Positions 19,712-27,869 of a stretch of DNA of 64,000 bases are shown in pieces. A program made the translations under genes and the position numbers. The notes beneath the pieces are model-generated. The model worked only from the letters and a program-made list of their open reading frames with translations. It did no database searches and was not told the DNA's origin. The stretch lies in the NCBI RefSeq assembly GCF_900107395.1, contig NZ_FNPW01000002.1:439826-503825 (forward strand), given 5' to 3'. This stretch comes from Pseudomonas sp. NFIX28. Its GTDB lineage: Bacteria; Pseudomonadota; Gammaproteobacteria; Pseudomonadales; Pseudomonadaceae. Numbering within the stretch: position 1 is the stretch's first letter; each line of letters starts with the position of its first letter.

Positions 19712-22431
19712 CAGGCCTCCTGCTTTTTCAGCATCGCCAGGCTCAGCCCGGTGAACCCGAGGAAGAAACCGAACAAGGCCAGGCACTGCGGCCACAGCTG
19801 GCGCAGGTCCAGGGCCTTGGTGAAGGTGCCGACGGCAATGTCGAGGAAATAACCGGCAGGGAACAGCTGGCCCATCAGCGCCGCCGAACCGTCCAGCGAC
19901 GAGCGCGGCACGATCAGGCCGGAGAACTGGATGGTCGGCAGGCTGGTGATGATCATGGTGCCGAGGATCGCCGCGATCTGGGTACGGGTGAAGGCGGAAA
20001 TCAGCAGGCCCAGGCTGGTGGTGGCCAGCACGTACAGCAGGCCGCCGAAGGCCAGGGTCAGCCCGCTGCCCTTGAACGGCACGCCGAACAGCCAGCGGTT
20101 CATGGCCACCAGCAGCGCCAGGTTGATCAGGCTCAGGCCCAGGTAAGGCGCCTGTTTGCCGAGGAGAAACTCCAGGCGCTTGAGCGGCGTGGCGTAGAAG
20201 TTGGTGATCGAACCCAGCTCCTTTTCGCGCACGATGCCCAGCGCCGTAAGCATCGCCGGGATGAACGCGAGGATCAGCGCCATCACCCCGGGGCCGATGG
20301 CGTTCACGCTGACCACGTCCTGGTTGTAGCGAAAGCGCGTTTCCAGGCGGGCCGCCGGTGGCCGGCCCAGGGCCGGGCTGCTGTGTTCGGCCAGCAACTC
20401 GATATTGGCCTGATGCACTGCCTCGACATAGTTGCGGCTGGTCTCCGCGCGAAACGGCATGCCGCCGTCGAGCCAGGCGGCTACCGCGGGCTGGCGCCCG
20501 GCGTAGAGGTCACGGCCGAAACCGGGGGGAATCTCCAGGGCCAGCTTGATCTCCGAGCGTTGCAGGCGCCGGTGCAGTTCGGCAGCGTCGCGGATCGGCT
20601 GCTGCTCCTTGAAATAGCGGGAGCTGCGGAAAGCTTCCAGGTATGCGCGGCTTTGCGGGGTCTGGTCCTGGTCGTAGACGGCGAAGGCGAGGTTCTCGAC
20701 GTCCAGGGAAATGCCGTAGCCAAAGATCACCATCATGAACAGCGCCCCGAGCAAGGCGAAGCCCAGGCGCACCCGGTCGCGCAGCAGCTCCTTGCCTTCG
20801 CGGGTGGCCACGGCGACCAGGCGCGACAGGCTGAAACGCCGGCTGTCGCTGTGGATGGCGCTGGCAACTTCAGGCTGTGCGGTGGCGGGGGGAGCGGGTT
20901 GCGGCTCGCCCTGGGCATCTTCCAGGCAGCGGACAAAGGCGGCCTCCAGGGTTTGCCCGGCGAACTGTTGCTGCAGGGCGGCCGGCGTGTCGCAGGCCAG
21001 CACCTTGCCGGCGTGCATCAGCGAGATGCGGTCGCAGCGCTGGGCTTCGTTCATGAAGTGGGTGGACAGAAAGATCGTCACTCCCTGTTCCCGCGACAGC
21101 TCGATCAGCAGGCGCCAGAAGTCGTCGCGGGCCGCCGGGTCCACGCCCGAGGTCGGCTCGTCGAGGATCAGCACTTCCGGGCGGTGCAGCACCGCTACCG
21201 CCAGGGACAGGCGCTGGCGCAAGCCCAGCGGCAGGGCGCCGGAGGGTTGTTCGGCAATGTCCTGGAGCGCGAAGCGACGGATCAGCTCTTCGATCCGCGG
21301 ACCACTCTCGGCCTTGGGCAGGTCGAACAGCCGGGCGTGCAGCAGCAGGTTCTGGCGCACGCTGAGTTCGCCATACAGCGAGAAGCTTTGGGACATGAAG
21401 CCCACGCGCTTGCGGGTAGCCAGGTCCTTGGCGTCCACCGGGTTGCCCAGCAGCCTGGCGCTGCCTTCGGTGGCCGGCATCAGCCCGGTCAGGACCTTCA
21501 TGGTGGTGGTCTTGCCGCAGCCGTTGGAGCCCAGAAAGCCGAAAATCTCGCCCCGGCCAATGGCGAAGCTGACCTTGTTCACGGCGGTGAAATCGCCAAA
21601 GCGCAGGGTCAGTTCATGGGCTTCGATGGCGATTTGCTGGTTGTCGGCGGTTCTTGGCGGGATCAGCAGCGGCTGGTTGTCGCGCCCGTTGTCGCCTTGA
21701 AAGTGAGTGAAGGCATCGTCGAGCTTGCCGCTGGGCGTGGCGATCGCCAGGTCCCGGCTCAAGCCCTGGGCAATCAGCCGGCCGCGGTCGAGCATCAGGC
21801 AGTGTTCGAACTGCTCGGCTTCCTCCATGTAGGCGGTGGCCACCAGCAGCGTCAGTTGCGGGCGCTGCCGGCGAACCTCATCCACCAATTCCCAGAAGCG
21901 CCGGCGGGACAGCGGGTCGACGCCGGTGGTGGGCTCGTCGAGGATCAGCAAATCCGGTTCATGGATCAGCGCGCAGCACAGCCCGAGTTTCTGCTTCATG
22001 CCGCCCGACAGTTTGCCCGCCGGCCTTTCGGCGAAGCGCAGCAGGTCGGTGGCCAGCAGCAGGTTGTGCATGCGCTGTTCGCATTCGGTTTTCGACAGGC
22101 CGAACAGGGTGGCGAAGAAGCGGATGTTTTCCTGGATCGACAGTTCGGGGTACAGGTTGCCGCCCAGGCCCTGGGGCATGAAGGCAATTCGCGCGTACAG
22201 GCTGTTGCGATGGCGACGTTGCTCGATGGAGCCGCCGAGCACTTGCAATTGCCCCTGCTGAAGCTTTTTTACCCCGGCAATCAGTCCCAGCAGGCTCGAT
22301 TTGCCGGCGCCGTCCGGGCCGATCAGCCCGCAGCGGGTACCGCTGGGCAGGCTGAAGGCGAGGTCGAGCAAGGCGTGTTGCGAGCCATAGCGGTGGCTGA
22401 TGCCCGTGGCGTGCAGCGCCAGCTCGCTCAT
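19711..22431 (-). CDS. rbbA: RbbA/YhiH-like fused ABC exporter (two ATPase domains plus ABC-2 permease)
   Basis: 906 residues with three modules. NBD1 (about 5-230): Walker A GPDGAGKSSLLGL, signature LSGGMKQKLGL, Walker B LLILDEPTTGVDPLS. NBD2 (about 265-490): Walker A GSNGCGKTTTMKVL, an atypical signature LPLGLRQRLSL instead of LSGGQ, Walker B VLILDEPTSGVDPA. ABC-2 permease (about 540-906): one helix, periplasmic domain, five helices including LGIVREKELGSITNFYATPL. E. coli RbbA was described as a ribosome-associated ATPase, but the membrane half and the HlyD partner argue for an exporter. It overlaps the upstream adaptor gene by 4 bp. Confidence 0.9.
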   Translation of the reverse strand: MSELALHATGISHRYGSQHALLDLAFSLPSGTRCGLIGPDGAGKSSLLGLIAGVKKLQQGQLQVLGGSIEQRRHRNSLYARIAFMPQGLGGNLYPELSIQENIRFFATLFGLSKTECEQRMHNLLLATDLLRFAERPAGKLSGGMKQKLGLCCALIHEPDLLILDEPTTGVDPLSRRRFWELVDEVRRQRPQLTLLVATAYMEEAEQFEHCLMLDRGRLIAQGLSRDLAIATPSGKLDDAFTHFQGDNGRDNQPLLIPPRTADNQQIAIEAHELTLRFGDFTAVNKVSFAIGRGEIFGFLGSNGCGKTTTMKVLTGLMPATEGSARLLGNPVDAKDLATRKRVGFMSQSFSLYGELSVRQNLLLHARLFDLPKAESGPRIEELIRRFALQDIAEQPSGALPLGLRQRLSLAVAVLHRPEVLILDEPTSGVDPAARDDFWRLLIELSREQGVTIFLSTHFMNEAQRCDRISLMHAGKVLACDTPAALQQQFAGQTLEAAFVRCLEDAQGEPQPAPPATAQPEVASAIHSDSRRFSLSRLVAVATREGKELLRDRVRLGFALLGALFMMVIFGYGISLDVENLAFAVYDQDQTPQSRAYLEAFRSSRYFKEQQPIRDAAELHRRLQRSEIKLALEIPPGFGRDLYAGRQPAVAAWLDGGMPFRAETSRNYVEAVHQANIELLAEHSSPALGRPPAARLETRFRYNQDVVSVNAIGPGVMALILAFIPAMLTALGIVREKELGSITNFYATPLKRLEFLLGKQAPYLGLSLINLALLVAMNRWLFGVPFKGSGLTLAFGGLLYVLATTSLGLLISAFTRTQIAAILGTMIITSLPTIQFSGLIVPRSSLDGSAALMGQLFPAGYFLDIAVGTFTKALDLRQLWPQCLALFGFFLGFTGLSLAMLKKQEA

Positions 22432-23393
22432 TGCAGGTTGGCCGGCCAGTCCACGACCGCCGTGCGCACGTAGCCGGCACCGGGCATGCCTGGCTTGGCC
22501 TGCGGTACGGCGCTGGGCTGGGTCAGCCGCAGCTTGACGCGGAACACCAGTTTTTGCCGCTCATCGCGGGTTTCCACTTCCTTGGGCGTGAACTGGGACT
22601 TGGCCGCGACGAAGCTGATCTTCGCCGGCAGCGGCTGGTCAGGCAGGGCGTCGAGCAGGATCCGCGCCTCGCTGCCGACGGCCAGGCGGCCAGTCACGGA
22701 GGCCGGCAGGTAGAGGTTCATGTATTGGTCGCTTGGGTCGAGCAGCAGCAACACCCGGCCGCCGGCGCCCAGCACTTCGCCGGGCTCGGCCAGGCGCAAC
22801 TGGATGACGCCGTCGATGGGCGCGCGCAGGCTGCTGTCGTCGATCTCGCTGGTCAGTTGAGCGACCAGGGCCTTGGCCGAACCGATGGCGGCACGCACCG
22901 CCGCCACCTGGGCCTGGGCTGCCTGGACGGCGGCGTTGCCGGTATTCAGGCGTGCCTGCTGCTGGTCGATGATCTGCTGGCTGGCGTAACCACGGTTGAA
23001 CAGTTCCCGGGAACGCTTGAGTTCCTGGTTGGCCAGCAGCAGTTCACTCTGGCGCAATTGCACATTGGCTTCGGCCGCCGCGAGGTTTTCCCGGGTGCGC
23101 ACCACGTCGGCCTCGGCCTGGGCGCGCTGGGCTTCCAGCGTGCGAGTGTCCATACGGGCCAGCAACTGGTCCCTGGTCACTTTGTCGCCTTCGTCGACCA
23201 GCACTTCGGCCAAGCGCCCGGGCGTCTTGCTGGCGATCTGCACTTCGGTGGCTTCAAGCCGGCCATTGCCCATGCTCAGGCCTTCGGGCAGGCGGTCCAG
23301 CGTGGATTTCCAATAACCCACACCGCCCGCGATCAGCAGCAGTGCCAGCAAGGCGAAGGCAAAAAGACGGGAGGAGCGGCGATTCGTTGGCAT
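22428..23393 (-). CDS. HlyD-family periplasmic adaptor (YhiI-like membrane fusion protein)
   Basis: 321 residues: a single N-terminal membrane anchor (LFAFALLALLLIAGGVGYW, about 9-27), barrel-sandwich biotinyl-lipoyl-like halves (GRLEATEVQIASKTPGRL and SLRAPIDGVIQLRLAEPGE), and an alpha-helical hairpin between them (about 85-190, heptad-rich with AQAEADVVRTRENLAAAEA). It bridges the ABC exporter to an outer-membrane channel encoded elsewhere. First gene of the operon; the 133 bp upstream presumably hold the promoter. Confidence 0.9.
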   Translation of the reverse strand: MPTNRRSSRLFAFALLALLLIAGGVGYWKSTLDRLPEGLSMGNGRLEATEVQIASKTPGRLAEVLVDEGDKVTRDQLLARMDTRTLEAQRAQAEADVVRTRENLAAAEANVQLRQSELLLANQELKRSRELFNRGYASQQIIDQQQARLNTGNAAVQAAQAQVAAVRAAIGSAKALVAQLTSEIDDSSLRAPIDGVIQLRLAEPGEVLGAGGRVLLLLDPSDQYMNLYLPASVTGRLAVGSEARILLDALPDQPLPAKISFVAAKSQFTPKEVETRDERQKLVFRVKLRLTQPSAVPQAKPGMPGAGYVRTAVVDWPANLQ

Positions 23394-23526
23394 TGGGGCA
23401 TCCCTGCGGCTTTAGCCATCTAGTCTGGCGGCTCAAGCCATGTGGCAACTTGATGTCCGTCAAATGAACGGGCAAGCCTAGTACGTTGTGCGCGGGATGC
23501 CTGCCTGGGTATCGCTTGCGGCCTGT

Positions 23527-23976
23527 TCAGCGCAGTGCCAGCACCGCGGCCCATTGTTCGGCGGTCACCGGCATCACCGATAGTCGGCTGCCTTTCTGCA
23601 CCAGGGGCAGTTCGGCGAGGGCGGCTTGCTGTTTCAGGTAGTCCAGGCGCAGCACCTTGGGGAAGGTTTCGACGTGGGCGACGTCGACGGCGCTCCAGGC
23701 ATTTTTCTCGGCGCTGGCCTTGGGGTCGAAATGCGGGTTTTCCGGTTCCAGGGCGGTCGGATCAGGATAAGCCGCCTCGATGATCCGGCCGATTCCGGCA
23801 ATACCCGGCTCGGGGCAACTGGAGTGATAAAAGAAGAATTGGTCACCCACCGCCATGTTGCGCAGGAAGTTGCGGGCCTGGTAGTTGCGCACACCGTCCC
23901 AGCGCGCCTGGTTCTTGAGCGCCAGGCCCTCGATCGAGAGTTCTTCCGGTTCGGATTTCATCAGCCAATAGGCCAT
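23527..23976 (-). CDS. EVE-domain protein (PUA-like, thymocyte nuclear protein 1 family)
   Basis: 149 residues beginning MAYWLMKSEPEELSIEGL, a near-invariant EVE-domain start (K-S-E-P-x-x-x-S). Also seen: ARWDGVRNYQARNFLRNM, GDQFFFYHSSCPEPGIAGIG and a C-terminal LSVMPVTAEQW. EVE domains form a cage that reads modified bases (5-methylcytosine family in DNA, or RNA modifications); in bacteria they occur alone or fused to defence nucleases. The start at 23976 is chosen because family homology begins there; GGAGAG is close upstream. It has no partner nuclease here. Confidence 0.9.
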   Translation of the reverse strand: MAYWLMKSEPEELSIEGLALKNQARWDGVRNYQARNFLRNMAVGDQFFFYHSSCPEPGIAGIGRIIEAAYPDPTALEPENPHFDPKASAEKNAWSAVDVAHVETFPKVLRLDYLKQQAALAELPLVQKGSRLSVMPVTAEQWAAVLALR

Positions 23977-24171
23977 TTTCTTTGCTCTCCAGAGGTGCGC
24001 GGGCAAGTTGTCGGGCAATTTTATGACAAACCGACAGTCGGTTGACGTCAGCATTTGCGTGTCGGTTCACGTTATCGCAGAATGCCGGGATTTTAAGCTT
24101 GACGCTGCTGCACGGCCTGTTATGGAAACCGTCGCTGTCATCGTGTGGGACTTGCCTGAGGGGGGCAATCG

Positions 24172-24318
24172 ATGCAACGCAAACCGGATTTACTATGGAT
24201 TTTGGTTATTTTGTTCGGTTTGGGCGTAGTGACAACTGGTTATGCGCAGAGCCTGTGGGCCAACAAGACTGACGCTCCGGTCGAACTCGCGCAACAGCAG
24301 CCGTCCTTCAAGCGTTGA
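24172..24318 (+). CDS. Small (48-residue) single-span membrane protein
   Basis: Not a family I can name. ATG at 24172 has a strong GAGGGGGG ribosome site 5 nt upstream. The peptide has a basic, polar start (MQRKPD), one long hydrophobic segment (LLWILVILFGLGVVTTGYA, about residues 7-25), then a short polar tail ending PSFKR. The pattern could also be a signal peptide cleaved after YAQ-S. It is divergent from the EVE gene and convergent with fthC. A well-formed start, clean topology and isolated position make it a plausible real gene despite its size. Confidence 0.7.
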   Translation: MQRKPDLLWILVILFGLGVVTTGYAQSLWANKTDAPVELAQQQPSFKR

Positions 24319-24349
24319 ATCCTTCCTGGGCGCCGCTTTCCAGTGGCGC

Positions 24350-24955
24350 CTACTCCGCGAAATACCATTTCTTGTCGGTCACCGTTCCTTGCAGCGGTAC
24401 ATCCCAGCTCGCCTGATCCAGTTTCGCGACTTTCTGACATTCATGGGCCAGCCCCAGCAGCGTCGGCTTGCGCCAGCTTTTGCGCCGCGCCAGATAAGCC
24501 AGGCTGCGATCGTAGAAACCTCCACCCATTCCCAGGCGCCCGCCCGCCTCATCGAAGCCGACCAGCGGTAACAGCACCAGGTCCAGCGCCCAGACCTTGC
24601 GCTGCCGGGCCAGGCTCACTCGCGGCTCGGGAATGCGGAAGCGGTTGGGGCGCAGCTTTTCGCCGGGGCGAACGCGCTGGAATACCATTTTGGTTCGTGG
24701 CCAGGCGCTGAGCACCGGCAGGTAGGTCGCCTTGCCCCGGCGTTGCGCGGCAAGCAGCAGCGGGCGCGGATCGATTTCACCGTCCATGGGCAGATAAAGG
24801 GAAATATGCCGGGCGCGACGGAACAGCGGGTGTTGCGCCAGTTGCCGATACAGCCCACGAGAGGCCTGGCGTTGTTCGCTGGCGGTAAGGGCGCGGCGGG
24901 CTTTGCGCAGCATGCGGCGAAGTTGCGGGCGGGAAAGCGGCGCCGGTTCGGTCAT
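24350..24955 (-). CDS. fthC: 5-formyltetrahydrofolate cyclo-ligase
   Basis: Converts 5-formyl-THF to 5,10-methenyl-THF with ATP, removing an inhibitory storage folate. 201 residues from MTEPAPLSRPQLRRM. Family motifs: RKARRALTASEQRQAS, ISLYLPMDGEIDPRPLL and the ATP/folate loop LLPLVGFDEAGGRLGMGGGFYDRSL. The longer frame from 25063 would run into the 6S RNA terminator and has no ribosome site. It sits downstream of zapA and 6S RNA on the same strand, the conserved zapA-ssrS-fthC order of gammaproteobacteria, where processing of a common transcript is known. Confidence 0.93.
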   Translation of the reverse strand: MTEPAPLSRPQLRRMLRKARRALTASEQRQASRGLYRQLAQHPLFRRARHISLYLPMDGEIDPRPLLLAAQRRGKATYLPVLSAWPRTKMVFQRVRPGEKLRPNRFRIPEPRVSLARQRKVWALDLVLLPLVGFDEAGGRLGMGGGFYDRSLAYLARRKSWRKPTLLGLAHECQKVAKLDQASWDVPLQGTVTDKKWYFAE

Positions 24956-25026
24956 GGTCGCTCGGGTCTGGATTGGGTACGGCAGGACAGCGTACCAAAT
25001 AACCCGGAAGCCGAAAAAACGAGAGC

Positions 25027-25066
25027 GGAAAAAACAAATGCCAGCTATTTGCATAGCTGGCATTTG
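25027..25066 (-). terminator. Intrinsic terminator after 6S RNA
   Basis: Perfect stem of at least 14 bp (CAAATGCCAGCTAT at 25033-25046 pairing with 25051-25064), 4-nt loop, and a run of six Ts on the minus strand at 25032-25027. It ends the 6S RNA transcript and lies just before fthC, so fthC depends on read-through or its own promoter. Confidence 0.88.
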
Positions 25067-25076
25067 TTTGTAATTC

Positions 25077-25257
25077 AGGCTCCCCGGATGAACCGCTGTC
25101 GACTTAGCCCTTGAACCCGAAAGTTCAAGGCGGAAGATGCAGTAGGCGTTAAGGCTTTCCGTCTAGCGGACATGCACACCGGCCCAACGTGCAACTTCCA
25201 GGGTAGTGCGAATCGGCTCAGGGACATCGCCAACTGGCAAGCACCCCAGGGAGTGCC
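25077..25257 (-). ncRNA. ssrS: 6S RNA (regulator of sigma70 RNA polymerase)
   Basis: About 180-nt RNA on the minus strand between zapA and fthC, the conserved ssrS locus. The sequence read on the minus strand contains the pseudomonad 6S core as I remember it (CCCTGAGCCGATTCGCAC, then CTTGAACTTTCGGGTTCAAG, a near-perfect hairpin), and the two ends can pair (GGC-A-CTCC with GGAGCC). A TATAAT -10 box lies at 25262-25267 with the predicted start about 6 nt downstream. 6S RNA mimics an open promoter and sequesters sigma70 holoenzyme in stationary phase. Exact ends are estimated to a few nucleotides. Confidence 0.93.
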
Positions 25258-25261
25258 GGGG

Positions 25262-25267
25262 ATTATA
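25262..25267 (-). promoter_or_regulatory. -10 box of 6S RNA promoter
   Basis: Consensus TATAAT on the minus strand, 13 bp after the zapA stop. The matching -35 would fall across the end of zapA and is weak. It gives 6S RNA its own sigma70 start in addition to zapA read-through. Confidence 0.75.
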
Positions 25268-25279
25268 CCGCAACCACCC

Positions 25280-25603
25280 TCAGGAATCAGCCTTGGTTGT
25301 ATCTGTATCGGTGGCAAGCACCAGATCCACGCGCTCGAGCAGGTCACGCACCTGTTCGCGGGTCGAACCGCTGGCTTGCACGTCGGGACGGTCCTGCTTG
25401 TGCAGCAGATCGTGAGTGATATTGAGGGCGGCCATCACCGCGATGCGGTCGGCACCAATGACTTTGCCGCTGCTGCGGATCTCACGCATCTTGCCATCCA
25501 GGTACCGGGCGGCGCTCACCAGATTGCTGCGCTCTTCCTGGGGGCAGATGATCGAATACTCTTTGTCGAGGATCTGCACGGTAACGCTATTGCTTGAACT
25601 CAT
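25280..25603 (-). CDS. zapA: Cell division protein ZapA
   Basis: 107 residues. Cross-links FtsZ filaments and stabilises the Z ring. N-terminal beta-hairpin domain (SVTVQILDKEYSIICPQEE, then LVSAARYLDGKMREIR with IGADRIAVMAALNI) followed by a coiled-coil helix. The C-terminal tail is acidic and slightly longer than in E. coli. Its start overlaps the stop of the ZapB-like gene by 4 bp, and 6S RNA follows. Confidence 0.94.
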   Translation of the reverse strand: MSSSNSVTVQILDKEYSIICPQEERSNLVSAARYLDGKMREIRSSGKVIGADRIAVMAALNITHDLLHKQDRPDVQASGSTREQVRDLLERVDLVLATDTDTTKADS

Positions 25604-25809
25604 GAGTCTTGCTCCAGGGCCTTGAGGCGCGAAATCATCGATTCGACCTTACGCCGGGCGATTTCGTTTTTTTCAATGAGATGCGCGCGTTCCTCGCGCC
25701 AAGTCTTTTCCTGAGCTAATAAGAGTGCGTTTTGACTCTTTAGTTGCTCGACCCGGTCAATTAGCAGCTCGAGTCTGGCCATCAGCGCTTGCAGGTCGGT
25801 GTCTTCCAT
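25600..25809 (-). CDS. Small coiled-coil protein (ZapB-like, TIGR02449 family)
   Basis: 69 residues from MEDTDLQALMARLELL, essentially one continuous heptad-repeat coiled coil (L/I at a/d positions, E/K/R-rich). Coupled to zapA by a 4-bp overlap. Size, coiled-coil nature and pairing with zapA point to a divisome accessory similar to ZapB, which binds ZapA and links the Z ring to the chromosome terminus. The upstream start at 25854 is rejected for lack of a ribosome site and family match. Functional equivalence to ZapB is inference. Confidence 0.85.
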   Translation of the reverse strand: MEDTDLQALMARLELLIDRVEQLKSQNALLLAQEKTWREERAHLIEKNEIARRKVESMISRLKALEQDS

Positions 25810-25949
25810 TGGATCCCACTGGATTTGTCTGATGAGTGGCAACTGCCTGGGCAAACGAGTTGACGGCCTCGATGGTCTTGGCGCGTCTGCCGATGCTAGG
25901 ATACAAGACCTTCATTCTAGACATTGCGCCGCTTGGCGCCTAGCTGCCC

Positions 25950-26507
25950 ATGCCCATTCAGAATTCCCCGTACAACGCCTTCGCCACCCTGCTCAGCAGC
26001 AGCGGTCACCCTGTCTCGCCCGCCGAATTGCATGGCCTGTTGCTGGGTCGCAGTTGCGCCGGCGCCGGCTTTGAAGTCGACGGCTGGCTGATCGACGCCG
26101 CCGAGCTCCTCGAAGGCGAGCCGCAAGACAATGTCCGCAATGCCTTGATCGGCCTGCAGGAGATGGTCAAGGGCGAGCTGACCAGCGACGACATGACTGT
26201 CGTTCTGCTGCTGCCGACCGACGATGCTCCGCTGGCCGAGCGCGCTGCCGCCCTGGGTCAATGGTGCCAGGGCTTCCTCACCGGCTTCGGCCTGAACTCC
26301 CGCGACAGCAGCGCCCTGAGCGCCGAGGCCACGGAAGTGCTGCAGGACCTGGCGGCGATCGCCCAGGTACAGGACGCGCTGGAAGAGTCCGACGACGGCG
26401 AAAGCGACTATATGGAAGTGATGGAATACCTGCGGGTCGCACCGCTGCTGCTGTTCACCGAGACCAACAAGACGGTTGAACCGGCCGCCAAGCCTTCTCT
26501 GCACTGA
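25950..26507 (+). CDS. YgfB/UPF0149 family protein
   Basis: 185 residues: N-terminal [19 protein letters not shown] and central [14 protein letters not shown] are YgfB-family marks; the C-terminal part is acidic and ends [12 protein letters not shown]. Reports in P. aeruginosa tie YgfB to repression of AlpA-dependent autolysis genes and beta-lactam response; I recall this rather than see it. Divergent from the zapA pair and 27 bp ahead of pepP, so it heads the ygfB-pepP-ubiH-ubiI cluster. Confidence 0.92.
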   Translation: MPIQNSPYNAFATLLSSSGHPVSPAELHGLLLGRSCAGAGFEVDGWLIDAAELLEGEPQDNVRNALIGLQEMVKGELTSDDMTVVLLLPTDDAPLAERAAALGQWCQGFLTGFGLNSRDSSALSAEATEVLQDLAAIAQVQDALEESDDGESDYMEVMEYLRVAPLLLFTETNKTVEPAAKPSLH

Positions 26508-26534
26508 TCGCTCGATAGGGAAATCCGTCTGCCC

Positions 26535-27869
26535 ATGATCCATATCCCGAAATCGGAATACACCCGCCGCCGCAAGGCGCTCATGGCGCAGATGGAACCC
26601 AACAGCATCGCGATCCTGCCGGCCGCCGCCGTGGCCATTCGCAATCGCGACGTCGAGCACGTCTACCGCCAGGACAGCGATTTCCAGTACCTCAGCGGCT
26701 TTCCCGAGCCCCAGGCGGTGATCGTGCTGATGCCTGGCCGCGAGCATGGCGAGTACATCCTGTTCTGCCGTGAGCGCAATGCCGAGCGCGAGCTCTGGGA
26801 TGGCCTGCGGGCCGGCCAGGAGGGCGCGATCCGCGATTACGGCGCCGACGATGCCTTCCCGATTACCGATATCGACGACATTCTGCCGGGCCTTATCGAA
26901 GGTCGCGACCGGGTGTATTCGGCCATGGGCAGCAATCCGGAATTCGATCGCCACCTGATGGAATGGATCAATGTGATCCGCTCCAAGGCGCACCTGGGGG
27001 CCCAGCCGCCGAACGAATTCGTTGCCCTGGATCATCTGCTGCACGACATGCGCCTGTATAAATCGGCGGCGGAAGTGAAGGTGATGCGCGAGGCCGCGCG
27101 GATTTCCGCCCAGGCCCATATTCGTGCCATGCAGGCCAGCCGCGCCGGCTTGTACGAATTCAGCCTGGAGGCCGAGCTGGACTACGAATTCCGCCGGGGC
27201 GGGGCGAAAATGCCGGCTTACGGCTCGATCGTCGCGGCCGGGCGCAACAGTTGCATCCTGCATTACCAACAGAACGACGCGTTGCTCAAGGACGGCGATC
27301 TGGTGCTGATCGACGCCGGTTGCGAAATCGACTGTTATGCCAGCGATATCACCCGCACCTGGCCGGTGAACGGCAAGTTTTCCGCCGAGCAGAAAGCGAT
27401 CTACGAGCTGGTGCTGGCCTCCCAGGAAGCCGCCTTTGCCGAGATCGCGCCGAACAAGCACTGGAACCAGGCCCATGAAGCGACCGTCAGGGTGATCACC
27501 GCCGGGCTGGTCAAGCTGGGGCTGCTTGAAGGCGAGGTGGACGAGTTGATCGCCAGCGAAGCCTACAAGGCGTTTTACATGCACCGCGCCGGCCATTGGC
27601 TGGGCATGGATGTGCATGATGTCGGCGAGTACAAGGTCGGCGGCGAATGGCGGGTGCTGGAAGTCGGCATGGCCCTGACAGTCGAGCCGGGCATCTACAT
27701 CGCGCCGGACAATCAGAACGTGGCGAAGAAATGGCGCGGCATTGGCGTGCGCATCGAGGACGACGTGGTGGTAACCAAGCAAGGCTGTGAAATTCTCACC
27801 CATGGCGTGCCGAAAACCGTGGCCGAGATCGAGGCGCTGATGGCCGCCGCACGGAGCCACGCAGCATGA
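26535..27869 (+). CDS. pepP: Xaa-Pro aminopeptidase (aminopeptidase P)
   Basis: 444 residues. Removes N-terminal residues preceding proline; dinuclear Mn enzyme with pita-bread fold. Ligands visible in order: the two aspartates in VLIDAGCEIDCYASDITR, His in HRAGHWLGMDVHDVG, Glu in LTVEPGIYI, and Glu in GVRIEDDVVVT. The N-terminal creatinase-like domain carries YRQDSDFQYLSGFPEP. AGGGAA precedes ATG at 26535. Its stop overlaps the ubiH start (ATGA). Confidence 0.96.
   Translation: MIHIPKSEYTRRRKALMAQMEPNSIAILPAAAVAIRNRDVEHVYRQDSDFQYLSGFPEPQAVIVLMPGREHGEYILFCRERNAERELWDGLRAGQEGAIRDYGADDAFPITDIDDILPGLIEGRDRVYSAMGSNPEFDRHLMEWINVIRSKAHLGAQPPNEFVALDHLLHDMRLYKSAAEVKVMREAARISAQAHIRAMQASRAGLYEFSLEAELDYEFRRGGAKMPAYGSIVAAGRNSCILHYQQNDALLKDGDLVLIDAGCEIDCYASDITRTWPVNGKFSAEQKAIYELVLASQEAAFAEIAPNKHWNQAHEATVRVITAGLVKLGLLEGEVDELIASEAYKAFYMHRAGHWLGMDVHDVGEYKVGGEWRVLEVGMALTVEPGIYIAPDNQNVAKKWRGIGVRIEDDVVVTKQGCEILTHGVPKTVAEIEALMAAARSHAA

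Noticed and set aside
23527..24318. EVE gene plus small membrane protein as an anti-phage unit
   Set aside because: EVE proteins occur alone as housekeeping genes, no nuclease or other defence gene is near, and the two genes are divergent.
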